Part shown: positions 33,966 to 42,604 of the stretch, in pieces
Position numbering within the stretch: the stretch's first letter is position 1
Layout: each line of letters starts with the position of its first letter
Origin: Cohnella endophytica
Lineage (GTDB): Bacteria > Bacillota > Bacilli > Paenibacillales > Paenibacillaceae
Length of the DNA stretch: 64,000 bases
Assembly (NCBI RefSeq): GCF_003628305.1
Contig: NZ_RBZM01000008.1
Coordinates: 186,001 to 250,000, forward strand
Direction: 5' to 3'
Program-made: the position numbers and the translations under genes
The notes under the pieces: model-generated
Seen by the model: only the letters and a program-made list of their open reading frames with translations
What the model was told of the DNA's origin: nothing
Databases searched by the model: none

Positions 33966-36343
33966 CGACATCCGCGGACAAAGAACTGAAGCTGCGGTAC
34001 GGGCAACCCGCCTCTAGCTGGATAGGCGGATTGCCTATAGGGAACGGCAGACTAGGCGCAATGATTCATGGCGGTTGCGAGGAAGAAACCTTGTCGCTTA
34101 ACGAGGATACTCTATGGTCGGGTTACCCCAGCAAGCGACATAACGATCAAGCCAAGCGGCACTTGGAGCCCGTCCGCCAACTGTTATTCGAAGGCCGTTA
34201 TAAGGAAGCCCAGCAATCGGTCGAGGAACATATGCTCGGAACTTGGCAGGAATCGTACTTGCCGCTGGCCGATCTGAAGGTTTCCCTCGACGCTCCCCTC
34301 CATGCTTCGGGATATCGAAGGGAGTTGGATTTGCGCACGGCGATCGCCTTGTCTCGTTACGAGAGCAGCGGCGGCGTGAGGATTGAGCGAGAGTGTTTCG
34401 CTTCCCATCCCGATCAGGTTCTGGTCTACCGGGTCGTCTCGTCTCGGCCGGGAGCCTTGAATGTCGGGTTGGGACTGACAAGCAAGCTTCGTTGCGAAGT
34501 CGGAACGGAAGGGCCGTATCTCTTTCTCAAGGGAGAAAGTCCGTCCCGCGTAATGCCTCATTACGTGCCATGCGACGATCCGATCCGTTACGGGGAGTCC
34601 GAAGAACAGAAAGGCATGGCATTCGGCGCGGTCGTAAAAGTGATGGCCGACGGGGGAGAGCTTCATCGGGACGAAGCAGGCCTAAGGGTAACGGGAGCGA
34701 ACTCGGTCACGCTCCTGCTCGCGGCTTCGACGGGATACAACGGTTACGAGTTCGCTCCTTCCCGCGATGGCGAGTTATGCCTCGATCAATGCCGCGGGAC
34801 GATCGAGGATGCCTCGTACAGATCGTTCGAGCAATTGCGGCTCGCTCACTTAGAGGATTATCGTTCCTTGTTCGGCAGGGTTGAGCTGGAATTGGGCTCC
34901 GGGATTCAATCCTCCGCTCCTACCGACGAACGACTTCATAAGGTCAAGAGCGGAGAACGCGAAGATCCGGGATTAACGGCGCTATTGTATCAATACGGGC
35001 GATACTTGTTGATTGCCAGTTCCCGTCCGGGCACGCAACCCGCTAATTTGCAAGGCATCTGGAACGATCGAATCCGTCCTTATTGGAGCAGTAACTGGAC
35101 GACGAACATTAACGCGCAGATGAATTATTGGCTAGCGGAAAGCGCGAACTTGGCGGAGTGTCACGTCCCGTTGCTTCAACTCGTCGAAGACATCAGCCTA
35201 ACGGGACGGGAGACCGCCCGCATCCACTACGATTGCGGCGGTTGGGTCGCCCATCACAACGTCGACCTTTGGAGAACGACGACGCCGGCGGCGGGACTCG
35301 GGGAACACTGGGCTTGCTGCTCGTTCTGGCCGATGGGCGGCGTATGGCTAAGCCAGCATCTTTGGGAGCATTATGCTTTCGGATTGGACGAAAGCTACTT
35401 AGCCGGGAAAGCTTACCCGGTCATGCGGGAAGCGGCGATCTTCTGTCTGGATTGGCTGATCTCTTCTCCCGAAGGCTACAAAGTAACCGCGCCCTCCACG
35501 TCTCCGGAGAACTCGTACTTGAACGATGCAGGAGAACGGACGACGGTCAGCATCGCCTCGACGGCCGACATGTCGATGATCTGGGAGCTGTTCGCCAATT
35601 GCATCGCGGCGAGCGAGATTCTGGGTGCGGACAAGGAGTTCAGAAGAACGCTGAGGGAAGCGCAAGCTCGGCTGTATCCTCTTCGTATCGGTAAGCATAG
35701 GCAGCTCCGGGAGTGGTTCGACGATCCGGAAGAATTCGAGGTTCAGCATCGCCACTTCTCGCATCTCTTCGCCTTGCATCCCGGAACGAGAATTTGTCCG
35801 GAGAGAGATCCCGAGCTTGCTAAGGCGGCCGAAACCAGTCTTCGAAGACGTGTAATCGGAGAGGCCGAGCAGATTGGTTGGAGCCTGGCCTGGCTTTCCG
35901 CTCAATATGCCCGTTTGGGAATGGCTCGAGAGGCCCATCAAGCCGTGTCGCGTTTTGCGGTGAATTCGCTGTACGACAGCTTGCTCTGCTCCCATGCTCC
36001 GTTAAGTCCGGAAGAGGAGACGGTGTTCCAGATCGACGGCAATTTCGGCATTACGGCGGGGATCAATGAAATGCTGCTGCAGAGTCAGCACGGCATCGTT
36101 CATTTATTGCCCGCGTTGCCCGAAGAGTGGTCCGAAGGGATGGTAACCGGGTTACGGGTTAGAGGAGGGGCGGAGGTCGGAATGCGTTGGAAGAACGGCC
36201 GACTGCAAGAATACTCCATCCACTCCGCGGTCGACGGCACGGTCTCCGTCCGTTACGGAAGCGTAATTCGCGACATTCAGGTGCAAGCCGATCAACGTCA
36301 AAGTTATCAGGCAAACGAGTTTCGGATGGAAGAGAGTGAATGA
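33962..36343 (+). CDS. GH95 family alpha-L-fucosidase (or alpha-galactosidase)
   Basis: A 793-residue enzyme of the GH95 (alpha/alpha)6 barrel family. The N-terminal beta domain begins LRYGQPASSWIGGLPIGNGRLGAMIHGG, a hallmark. The barrel has NLQGIWNDRIRPYWSSNW with TNINAQMNYW (substrate and water-holding Asn), STSPENSYL (general acid Glu region) and FQIDGNFGITAGINEML (base Asp). No signal peptide is present, so it acts on imported sugars, removing terminal alpha-1,2-fucose or galactose. It overlaps the GH31 gene by four bases. Confidence 0.92.
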   Translation: MTTSADKELKLRYGQPASSWIGGLPIGNGRLGAMIHGGCEEETLSLNEDTLWSGYPSKRHNDQAKRHLEPVRQLLFEGRYKEAQQSVEEHMLGTWQESYLPLADLKVSLDAPLHASGYRRELDLRTAIALSRYESSGGVRIERECFASHPDQVLVYRVVSSRPGALNVGLGLTSKLRCEVGTEGPYLFLKGESPSRVMPHYVPCDDPIRYGESEEQKGMAFGAVVKVMADGGELHRDEAGLRVTGANSVTLLLAASTGYNGYEFAPSRDGELCLDQCRGTIEDASYRSFEQLRLAHLEDYRSLFGRVELELGSGIQSSAPTDERLHKVKSGEREDPGLTALLYQYGRYLLIASSRPGTQPANLQGIWNDRIRPYWSSNWTTNINAQMNYWLAESANLAECHVPLLQLVEDISLTGRETARIHYDCGGWVAHHNVDLWRTTTPAAGLGEHWACCSFWPMGGVWLSQHLWEHYAFGLDESYLAGKAYPVMREAAIFCLDWLISSPEGYKVTAPSTSPENSYLNDAGERTTVSIASTADMSMIWELFANCIAASEILGADKEFRRTLREAQARLYPLRIGKHRQLREWFDDPEEFEVQHRHFSHLFALHPGTRICPERDPELAKAAETSLRRRVIGEAEQIGWSLAWLSAQYARLGMAREAHQAVSRFAVNSLYDSLLCSHAPLSPEEETVFQIDGNFGITAGINEMLLQSQHGIVHLLPALPEEWSEGMVTGLRVRGGAEVGMRWKNGRLQEYSIHSAVDGTVSVRYGSVIRDIQVQADQRQSYQANEFRMEESE

Positions 36344-36378
36344 CCCTGCTCGTAAAATGATAATCGGGAGGATTTGTG

Positions 36379-39120
36379 ATGAGTTCGAAATGGCCTTTAA
36401 CGAGAAAACGGTTCATTATGGTGTCGTTATTTACTTTGCTGGTTTATGCGATCGCGCCGTTCCTGCATGCGGAGAAAGCTTCCGCCGCCGTTCAAGCCAG
36501 CTATTATGTCGCGCCGAACGGTAGCGATACGAATCCGGGTACTTTGGGCGCTCCTTTCCGTACCTTGGATAAAGCTCGCCAAGTCGTACGCACGATCAAC
36601 GGAAACATGTCGGGCGATATTATCGTCAACTTCCGCGGGGGGCAGTATCCTTTTGCCGGTCCGGTGAGCTTCGATCAAGCCGATTCGGGGACGAACGGTT
36701 ATCGCGTGTACTATCAAGCTTACCAAGACGAGGTTCCCGTATTTAACGGGGGCACCAAGGTAACGGGATGGACGCAAACGTCAGGCAACATCTATCAAGC
36801 GACTCTGACTCGAAGCAGCAAGCTAAGAACTTTATACGTGAACGGCAAGCGGGCCATCATGGCCAGGGGCTCCGAGATGGCGCCGCAAGGCGGAGACGGG
36901 ACTTATACGATCAACGGCACGGAAAGCTGGGCGCTTAGCTCCGGCTCGACTTATTCGGGAATCAAGTTTAACGCTTCCGATCTAGGCAGCTATGCCCGGC
37001 CTTCGGACGTCGAGCTCGTAAACCAGGTCGGGTTCTCCTTCCATATCATCGGATTGTCCGATCTGGCGACAAGCGGTTCTTATCGGGTCGCGAAGCTTCA
37101 GATGCCGATGGGGGCCATCGCGTTATCCGAGCCGCAAGCTTGGGGGATGGCGTTCTATCAATACAACAATAACCCCGCCAATCATTTCTACGTGCAGAAT
37201 GCATACGAGCTATTGGACCAGCCGGGGGAATTTTATTTTAACCGAACTACGAATACTCTCTATTATTACAAGAGAAGCAACGAAGACATGAGCAAGGCGG
37301 AAGTCTATGCTCCCACCTCCGAAGGGATGCTCAGACTCAGCGGGACTTCTCAATCGAGCAGGGTTCACCATATCGTCTTCCAAGGCATTAAGTTCGCCAA
37401 CGATCATTGGTCCCTCATGAACGTTGCCGGCTCGGTCGGGGCGACGACCGTTCAAGCCAACGCGCTGTATAACAAGTTCGTGTCAGGCGGCAATTGGCAT
37501 CAAGTCGCTTACCGGAATACCGACGTGATGCCGGCAACGGTCAAGGTCGAGAGCGCAAGCGACATTCAATTCATACGCAACGGGTTCGAACATCTCGGCG
37601 CGGGGGCGATAACGTTCGGCAACGATACGGTTAATTCCTCCATCGTCGGCAATCGGTTTACCGACATTAGCGGATCCGCGATCACGATCGGAGACCCTCT
37701 GAATACGTACATCGGAGACGGGGATTTCGCCGCGAACCGAGAAGGCGCGCCTACGAATATTACCGTTCAGAACAATGCCGTGAATACCGCGAGCGTGGAG
37801 TTCCTACAGACCGTTCCGGTGATGATCTACTACACCGTCAACCTGAATCTTTCCAATAATTTGATCGTCAACTCTCCTTACAGCGCCATAAGCTTAGGAT
37901 GGGGATGGAGTTATTTCGCGGGTTACGAAGAGTCGGGCGTGACTCCCATCAACGTCGCGTCCGGAAATACGATTGCGAACAACCGGGTTCTCTCGTCGAT
38001 GAAGCTCATGCACGACGGCGGAGCGATCTATACGATCGGTAAACAAACGGGGACGAGAATAACCGGCAATTTCTTATCCGATATCGGCGGCGTTTCTTAC
38101 GGCAATGCCATCTACACGGACCAAGCTTCGTCGCAGATGGAGATCGATCATAACGTCTTGGAAAATTACAATGGTGCTTGGTGGACCGTATGGGGAACCG
38201 CCGCTAACGTCAGCCAATTGAACGTCCATGACAATTATGTCGATTACGCCACGGGAACCGAAGGAGCTTATGCTTCGAACACGACCCGCACGAATAACGT
38301 AACGGAGCCGAATTCGCCGCCATGGTCGACCGCCGCGCAATCCATAATCAACAATTCGGGACTGCAAACGGCTTATCGAGACATCGCTACGGTTAAAAGC
38401 ACCGTATTCGAAGCGGAGAACGGAATTAAATTCGGTCGGGCAGCCGTTTACGACGATACCGGAGCTGCCAATGGCCAGGGAGCGCTGTACTTGGATCTTA
38501 ACGGCGACGGGCTGCAGTTCGACCGCGTTCCGGCCGCTACGCAGCTAACCATCAAATATGCCACCCCGAACGCCGGCAATTACAGCCTGTATGTCAACGG
38601 AGTGAAGACTTCCATCAGCTTCGCCTCTACCGGAGGCTGGTACGCGCCTTACGGAACCAAAGTCGTTCCGATCGACATTCCGGAAGGAGCAAGCCTTAAA
38701 TTCCAGCACGATACCGGAGATATCGGGCTTAACCTCGATCAAATCAGCGTTAGCTACGGGAATACGGTGCTCGAAGCGGAGTGGGGAATCCCTACCGGCC
38801 GGGCGGCGGTTTACGGAGATGCATCAGCTTCCGGCGGCCAGGGCGTTCAGTATCTCGACTTAAACGGCGATGCGCTGCAGTTCAATAACGTCCCGGCCGC
38901 AACGAAGCTGACACTGAAATACGCCTCTGCTAGCGCAGGTACCTACAGCCTGTACGTAAATGGCGCCAAAACAAGCCTCTCGATTCCATCTACGGGTAGC
39001 TGGTATGGGGCTTACGGAACGAAGACGATCTCAATCAGTATTCCGTCAGGGGCAACGCTGAAGCTCCAGCATGACTCCGGGGATACGGGGATGAACTTGG
39101 ATGCGTTATATCTTCAATAA
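36379..39120 (+). CDS. secreted right-handed parallel beta-helix protein with two C-terminal CBM-like domains
   Basis: A 913-residue exported protein. ATG 36379 lies behind GGGAGG, and a GTG three bases earlier is less likely. The signal peptide (hydrophobic about 14-28) ends near ASA-A. YYVAPNGSDTNPGTLGAPFRTL followed by an insertion domain and irregular beta-helix coils (about 320-660; NGFEHLGAGAITFGNDT, GNRFTDISGSAITIG) is typical of pectin-active or GH141-like enzymes. The last ~250 residues are two tandem ~120-residue repeats, each starting with an F/L-EAE motif and having QYLDLNGD-like and SLYVNG strands, consistent with CBM6/35-like sugar-binding modules. It probably attacks the extracellular polymer that the operon then imports. 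Activity is unproven. Confidence 0.78.
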   Translation: MSSKWPLTRKRFIMVSLFTLLVYAIAPFLHAEKASAAVQASYYVAPNGSDTNPGTLGAPFRTLDKARQVVRTINGNMSGDIIVNFRGGQYPFAGPVSFDQADSGTNGYRVYYQAYQDEVPVFNGGTKVTGWTQTSGNIYQATLTRSSKLRTLYVNGKRAIMARGSEMAPQGGDGTYTINGTESWALSSGSTYSGIKFNASDLGSYARPSDVELVNQVGFSFHIIGLSDLATSGSYRVAKLQMPMGAIALSEPQAWGMAFYQYNNNPANHFYVQNAYELLDQPGEFYFNRTTNTLYYYKRSNEDMSKAEVYAPTSEGMLRLSGTSQSSRVHHIVFQGIKFANDHWSLMNVAGSVGATTVQANALYNKFVSGGNWHQVAYRNTDVMPATVKVESASDIQFIRNGFEHLGAGAITFGNDTVNSSIVGNRFTDISGSAITIGDPLNTYIGDGDFAANREGAPTNITVQNNAVNTASVEFLQTVPVMIYYTVNLNLSNNLIVNSPYSAISLGWGWSYFAGYEESGVTPINVASGNTIANNRVLSSMKLMHDGGAIYTIGKQTGTRITGNFLSDIGGVSYGNAIYTDQASSQMEIDHNVLENYNGAWWTVWGTAANVSQLNVHDNYVDYATGTEGAYASNTTRTNNVTEPNSPPWSTAAQSIINNSGLQTAYRDIATVKSTVFEAENGIKFGRAAVYDDTGAANGQGALYLDLNGDGLQFDRVPAATQLTIKYATPNAGNYSLYVNGVKTSISFASTGGWYAPYGTKVVPIDIPEGASLKFQHDTGDIGLNLDQISVSYGNTVLEAEWGIPTGRAAVYGDASASGGQGVQYLDLNGDALQFNNVPAATKLTLKYASASAGTYSLYVNGAKTSLSIPSTGSWYGAYGTKTISISIPSGATLKLQHDSGDTGMNLDALYLQ

Positions 39121-39165
39121 AGAAATGAGCCATAAAGTTATTCGGCACCTATAACCCGTCATAAG

Positions 39166-39200
39166 AAGGTCGGCCAGAAGTGTTTCTGGTTGGCCTTTTG
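39166..39200 (+). terminator. intrinsic terminator of the second sugar-utilisation operon
   Basis: A 14-bp stem (39166-39179 with 39184-39197, three G-U pairs, loop GTGT) is followed by TTG. Confidence 0.8.
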
Positions 39201-39269
39201 CGCGTTCGGCATAGGACGGATTCACGAGATACGCTCAAAGGAGAGGCAAGGCTTAAGGTCGGCAATTTG

Positions 39270-39278
39270 TGATATGAT
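39270..39278 (+). promoter_or_regulatory. extended -10 promoter element for the MFS gene
   Basis: TGATATGAT is an extended -10 element (TGnTATGAT) about 44 bases upstream of the start codon. No convincing -35 was found. Confidence 0.45.
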
Positions 39279-39321
39279 AAACCTACTCGTTAAAGGGAAA
39301 ATCATCAGGAAGTGACACCAA

Positions 39322-40524
39322 ATGGAATTTTCTTGGAAAAAGAACTTGTACGTGTTATGGCTCGGAGTTTTTTTCTGCAGCGCGGCGTATTCGATCTCGA
39401 TCCCGTTTATCCCTCTATTTCTGCATAACGAACTAGGGATCAACAACCATCTTGAAGCGTGGTCGGGCTTCGCATTCGGGATTACGTTCCTTGCTAGCGC
39501 ACTCATATCGCCCTACTGGGGCTCGCTTGCCGACAAATACGGACGAAAGCCGATGCTCATCCGTTCGGGTTATAGCTTGGCCGCTTTGTACGTTCTCACT
39601 TACTTCATTCATGATCCGTATGTGTTCCTCATCCTGCGAGTGTTCCAGGGGCTGTTAGCCGGCTACGTTCCCGCATCCATCGCGCTCGTCGCGACCAACA
39701 CCCCCGAGAAGCAGGCGGGGTACGCGCTTGGCATCATGGCGACGGCAGGTGCGACTGGCGGAATCATAGGACCCGTGATCGGAGGAGTCGTCAGCCATTA
39801 CACGAGCAATCGGGAAGCTTTCCTGTTCTCTGCGGGAGTGGTGCTTGTCGCCGCATTGATCGCGACCTTCTTCGTTCACGAAACGAAATTCGACAGGACG
39901 GCGAAGCGTTCCCACGTTCGCGATGATCTCCGGACGGCATGGGGGAACAAAACTTTCGTTACCTTGCTAGGCCTCGTAGCGCTCAGCACGTTCTCCGTCA
40001 TGCTTCTAGAGCCGCTTATTACCGTGTATGTCCTCCAACTCGGGACGGATAAGAGCAGTGCTTCGCTGCAATCGGGCTTGATCTTCTCGGCGGTAGGCAT
40101 TGCCACGCTCATTGCCGCTCCTCAGTGGGGCAAGATCGGCGGCAGGATCGGATACGTCAAAGTTCTGATTATCGGATTGCTCGGCGGAGGCGTCGGCAAC
40201 TTGCTTCAGTTTTTCGTTGGACATTACGCGGAATTCGGCATTCTTCGATTCATGTACGGATTGTTCTTCGCGGGAGTGTATCCGGCATTAAACGCCATGA
40301 TCGTAAAGGTGACGGCGGCCGATTTCCGGGGACGCGCGTTCAGCCTGAACCAGTCGGCGACCCAGTTGGCAACGATGCTCGGTCCGATGCTCGGAGGCGT
40401 GCTGGGTGGATGGATTCCGATCCGGTGGGTGTTCATCGTGAACGGCTCCATGCTGATTTTATCCGCGCTTCTGCTTCTTAGGAAGCGTCACCTGGACGTC
40501 AATCCTCTTTCCGTGACCAAGTAG
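39322..40524 (+). CDS. MFS transporter, probable multidrug efflux pump
   Basis: A 400-residue, 12-helix major facilitator. The loop 2-3 signature reads SPYWGSLADKYGRKPMLIRSG and motif C-like glycine-rich sequence (ATAGATGGIIGPVIGGVV) occurs in helix 5, typical of drug/H+ antiporters such as MdtG/NorA. It starts at ATG 39322 behind AGGAAGTG. It has its own promoter and lies after the terminator of the sugar operon, so it is probably unrelated to it. The exported compound is unknown. Confidence 0.85.
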   Translation: MEFSWKKNLYVLWLGVFFCSAAYSISIPFIPLFLHNELGINNHLEAWSGFAFGITFLASALISPYWGSLADKYGRKPMLIRSGYSLAALYVLTYFIHDPYVFLILRVFQGLLAGYVPASIALVATNTPEKQAGYALGIMATAGATGGIIGPVIGGVVSHYTSNREAFLFSAGVVLVAALIATFFVHETKFDRTAKRSHVRDDLRTAWGNKTFVTLLGLVALSTFSVMLLEPLITVYVLQLGTDKSSASLQSGLIFSAVGIATLIAAPQWGKIGGRIGYVKVLIIGLLGGGVGNLLQFFVGHYAEFGILRFMYGLFFAGVYPALNAMIVKVTAADFRGRAFSLNQSATQLATMLGPMLGGVLGGWIPIRWVFIVNGSMLILSALLLLRKRHLDVNPLSVTK

Positions 40525-40619
40525 ACATCTGTATTCTTTTATTTGTGAGAATCTTGGGATCGCTTTTTGTAATCATCTGAAAAGAGGTGTTATTTCAGCT
40601 GCTTCAAGGGGGGATTTTA

Positions 40620-41456
40620 CTGAAAGTCATCGAAGGAACTTTCAACGGGGTAAACGGGACGCAGTTGTTCTATCGCAAAGCGTTTCAACGGGAATCGGCC
40701 AAAGGAATGGTCCTTGCCGTTCACGGACTTGGGGACCACAGCGGCGGTTTGCGGAACCTTTATGAAAAATGGGCGGAGAGCGGCTATATCGTGTATGCTC
40801 TTGACCTGCGCGGTCATGGGAGGAGTTTGGGTAAACGAGGGTTTATCCGGACTTGGGATGAGTTCCGGGGAGATCTTCATTCGCTCCGGGAGCTAGGCGC
40901 TTCCGAGACCCAAGGATTGCCGATCTATTTAGCGGGACACAGTCTTGGCGGGGTTATTAGCGCAGATTATGCTCTGCATCATGGCGAGGGAATCTCGGGG
41001 CTCGTATTGATCGCTCCTGCCATTTCCTATCGTCCGACCTTCTTTGAAAAATTTCTCCTCGCTTCATTAGGGAAGCTGAAGCCGGATTTGGCCATCCGAA
41101 AAAACGGGGACCCGGAAGGACTGACATTAGATCCTGAAATTCTGACTCGACTGACCTCCGATCCCTTACGGCACAATACCGTGACCCCGGGTCTTGGGCT
41201 TGGATTGATGCAAGCCGTATCTAGAATAATGAAACAATCAAGTGCCATTCAAATTCCTTTGCTATTGCAATACGGACTCGAAGATAAGCTGACTCCCCCC
41301 GCCAAGCTGCGGGAATTTTTCCATTCCGTTGGTTCCGGGGACAAACAAACGTTCGAATACGATGCCATGCGGCACCGCCCGTTTGACGATTTGGATCGGG
41401 AACGCTTTTTCGCGGACATGTTGAATTGGTTGGATCGGCATGTTGAGAGGCGCTGA
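40620..41456 (+). CDS. alpha/beta hydrolase, monoacylglycerol lipase / lysophospholipase type
   Basis: A 278-residue alpha/beta hydrolase. VLAVHGLGDHSGG (oxyanion region), YALDLRGHGRSLG, the nucleophile elbow AGHSLGG and C-terminal acid and His (EDKL, MRHRPFDD) match monoglyceride lipases. The start is unusual. A strong GGGGGG site is followed after 6 bases by CTG 40620, which would give the family-like N-terminus MKVIEGTFNG. The only upstream in-frame start is GTG 40587, which has no well-placed ribosome site. Non-ATG CTG initiation is rare, so this should be confirmed. It probably hydrolyses acylglycerols or lysophospholipids in the cytoplasm. Confidence 0.82.
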   Translation: MKVIEGTFNGVNGTQLFYRKAFQRESAKGMVLAVHGLGDHSGGLRNLYEKWAESGYIVYALDLRGHGRSLGKRGFIRTWDEFRGDLHSLRELGASETQGLPIYLAGHSLGGVISADYALHHGEGISGLVLIAPAISYRPTFFEKFLLASLGKLKPDLAIRKNGDPEGLTLDPEILTRLTSDPLRHNTVTPGLGLGLMQAVSRIMKQSSAIQIPLLLQYGLEDKLTPPAKLREFFHSVGSGDKQTFEYDAMRHRPFDDLDRERFFADMLNWLDRHVERR

Positions 41457-41512
41457 AGTCCGGACAATTTTACGAGAATCGCTCCCTATCCTTTCTTTAT
41501 AATTTCACCAAG

Positions 41513-41548
41513 AAACCCAACCTGAATAAGGCTGGGTTTTCGTTTTTG
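41513..41548 (+). terminator. intrinsic terminator after the hydrolase gene
   Basis: AACCCAACCT (41514-41523) pairs with AGGCTGGGTT (41529-41538) with one mismatch, followed by TTCGTTTTT. Confidence 0.75.
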
Positions 41549-41588
41549 GTGCGTGAAGAAGATCAGTCTGCGTAGTTAAGTCTCTACT

Positions 41589-41795
41589 TTAATGAATGTC
41601 GCATTTGTTCTGAATGAAGTGGATTTGATTTTCTAGACGATTTTTGGTTTCATTCATTTCGGCCGAATGTTCATTGCCGTTTGCTGCGAGAAGTTGTTCT
41701 AATTCCTGCTTTAATTGATGAAGATCATCGCCCGCATTCGAGCAATCGTAATTGCTTTCCAACTCGTTAAGCAAGTTAAAGTCATCCTTTTTCAA
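41589..41795 (-). CDS. small acidic coiled-coil-like protein, function unknown
   Basis: A 68-residue, mostly helical protein rich in Glu/Asn/Leu (LHQLKQELEQLL and NETKNRLENQIHFI suggest a short coiled coil) with two cysteines. It starts at TTG 41795, two bases after the stop of a 27-codon ORF, so translation is probably coupled. I do not recognise a family. Its upstream partner is a tiny Lys/Asn/Thr-rich peptide. Confidence 0.5.
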   Translation of the reverse strand: MKKDDFNLLNELESNYDCSNAGDDLHQLKQELEQLLAANGNEHSAEMNETKNRLENQIHFIQNKCDIH

Positions 41796-41797
41796 GT

Positions 41798-41881
41798 TTA
41801 TTTGTTTCCGGATTTATTGCTTTTCTTGTCAGAGGTTCGTGTTGTCGTGTTCTTGTTCGCGTGTCCTTGTTGTTTAGACAT
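41798..41881 (-). CDS. tiny basic peptide (27 aa)
   Basis: A 27-codon ORF starting at ATG 41881 behind an excellent site (AAGGAGG, 9 bases upstream). The product is highly hydrophilic: MSKQQGHANKNTTTR followed by a Ser/Lys/Asn-rich tail. It has no membrane segment. The composition resembles small spore-associated peptides, but I cannot assign a family. It is tightly coupled to the 68-residue ORF downstream. Confidence 0.5.
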   Translation of the reverse strand: MSKQQGHANKNTTTRTSDKKSNKSGNK

Positions 41882-42060
41882 GTCTAAATCCCTCCTTCGT
41901 GCGAGCGATGCGTTTATTATTCGGAGAAGAAGTTCAAGTTATTCGTATGGCTCTTCGAGAGGGGGGAATCGAACAATAGCTAATTTCGAAGAAATTTCTG
42001 CTAAGAATCCAGCAGTATACATGTACGAACCGAGTAAAATGCGATAAAATAGTAACTATT

Positions 42061-42078
42061 ATGTGATTTGTTTCACAA
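42061..42078 (+). promoter_or_regulatory. Rex-type operator upstream of the yjlC-ndh-like pair
   Basis: ATGTGATTTGTTTCACAA fits the Rex consensus TTGTGAA-N4-TTCACAA with two differences in the left arm. It overlaps or directly follows candidate -10 elements (TAAAAT 42045-42050, TATTAT 42057-42062), the place for NADH-responsive repression. In Bacillus subtilis the yjlC-ndh operon is a Rex target. Confidence 0.65.
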
Positions 42079-42125
42079 AACTTTCTTAAAGTGGCTTCAT
42101 GACTTCATCCGAGGGAGGAAACAGA

Positions 42126-42566
42126 ATGTCTGAAACATCTGTATTGAATGCTGAGCAGGGGTCTGCGGTAACCGAAGCGGCCGCGAAGTTGGATGTGCTG
42201 GATCAATTATTAAAACCGGAAGTACAGCAAGCGATTACCGTTCTGGTGGATCAATTGCCGAAGTTAGCCGAGATGATGTCCGTGCTGACGAATATCTACG
42301 ATATCGCACAGAAGGTTACGAACGACCGCGTGCTAATCCAGGACATGGTCGGCGGAATCCAAGAAGTGCTTAAACCGGTTGGAGAGAAAGTCAAGGATTA
42401 CGCATCCGCGGCTATCGAAGCCAGCGATCGCGCCGATAACAGCGATGCCACGATCGGCGTCTTCGGCATGATGAAATTGCTGAAAGATCCGGAATTGCAA
42501 AGAATGCTTCGCTTCAGCCAAGCTTACCTGAACATCTTGGGCGAGAGAAAACAAAACAACAAATAA
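42126..42566 (+). CDS. yjlC: DUF1641 protein, YjlC-like
   Basis: A 146-residue helical protein. ATG 42126 lies behind GAGGGAGGAAAC and is preferred to an in-frame ATG at 42099. The central pattern LLKPEVQQAITVLVDQLPKLAEMMSVLTNIYD and the ending GVFGMMKLLKDPELQRMLRFSQAYLN are typical of DUF1641 proteins. In Bacillus subtilis yjlC precedes the type II NADH dehydrogenase gene, and the same order appears here with a 38-base gap. Its function is unknown. It probably supports NADH or formate dehydrogenase-type flavoenzymes. Confidence 0.85.
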   Translation: MSETSVLNAEQGSAVTEAAAKLDVLDQLLKPEVQQAITVLVDQLPKLAEMMSVLTNIYDIAQKVTNDRVLIQDMVGGIQEVLKPVGEKVKDYASAAIEASDRADNSDATIGVFGMMKLLKDPELQRMLRFSQAYLNILGERKQNNK

Positions 42567-42604
42567 CGACGACCGATATATAGGCGAAGAACGGAGGAAC
42601 ATGG

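Noticed and set aside
41715..42047. 110-codon rightward frame opposite the tiny basic gene pair
   Set aside because: No ribosome site. It overlaps two minus-strand ORFs with a strong site and runs into the ndh promoter region.
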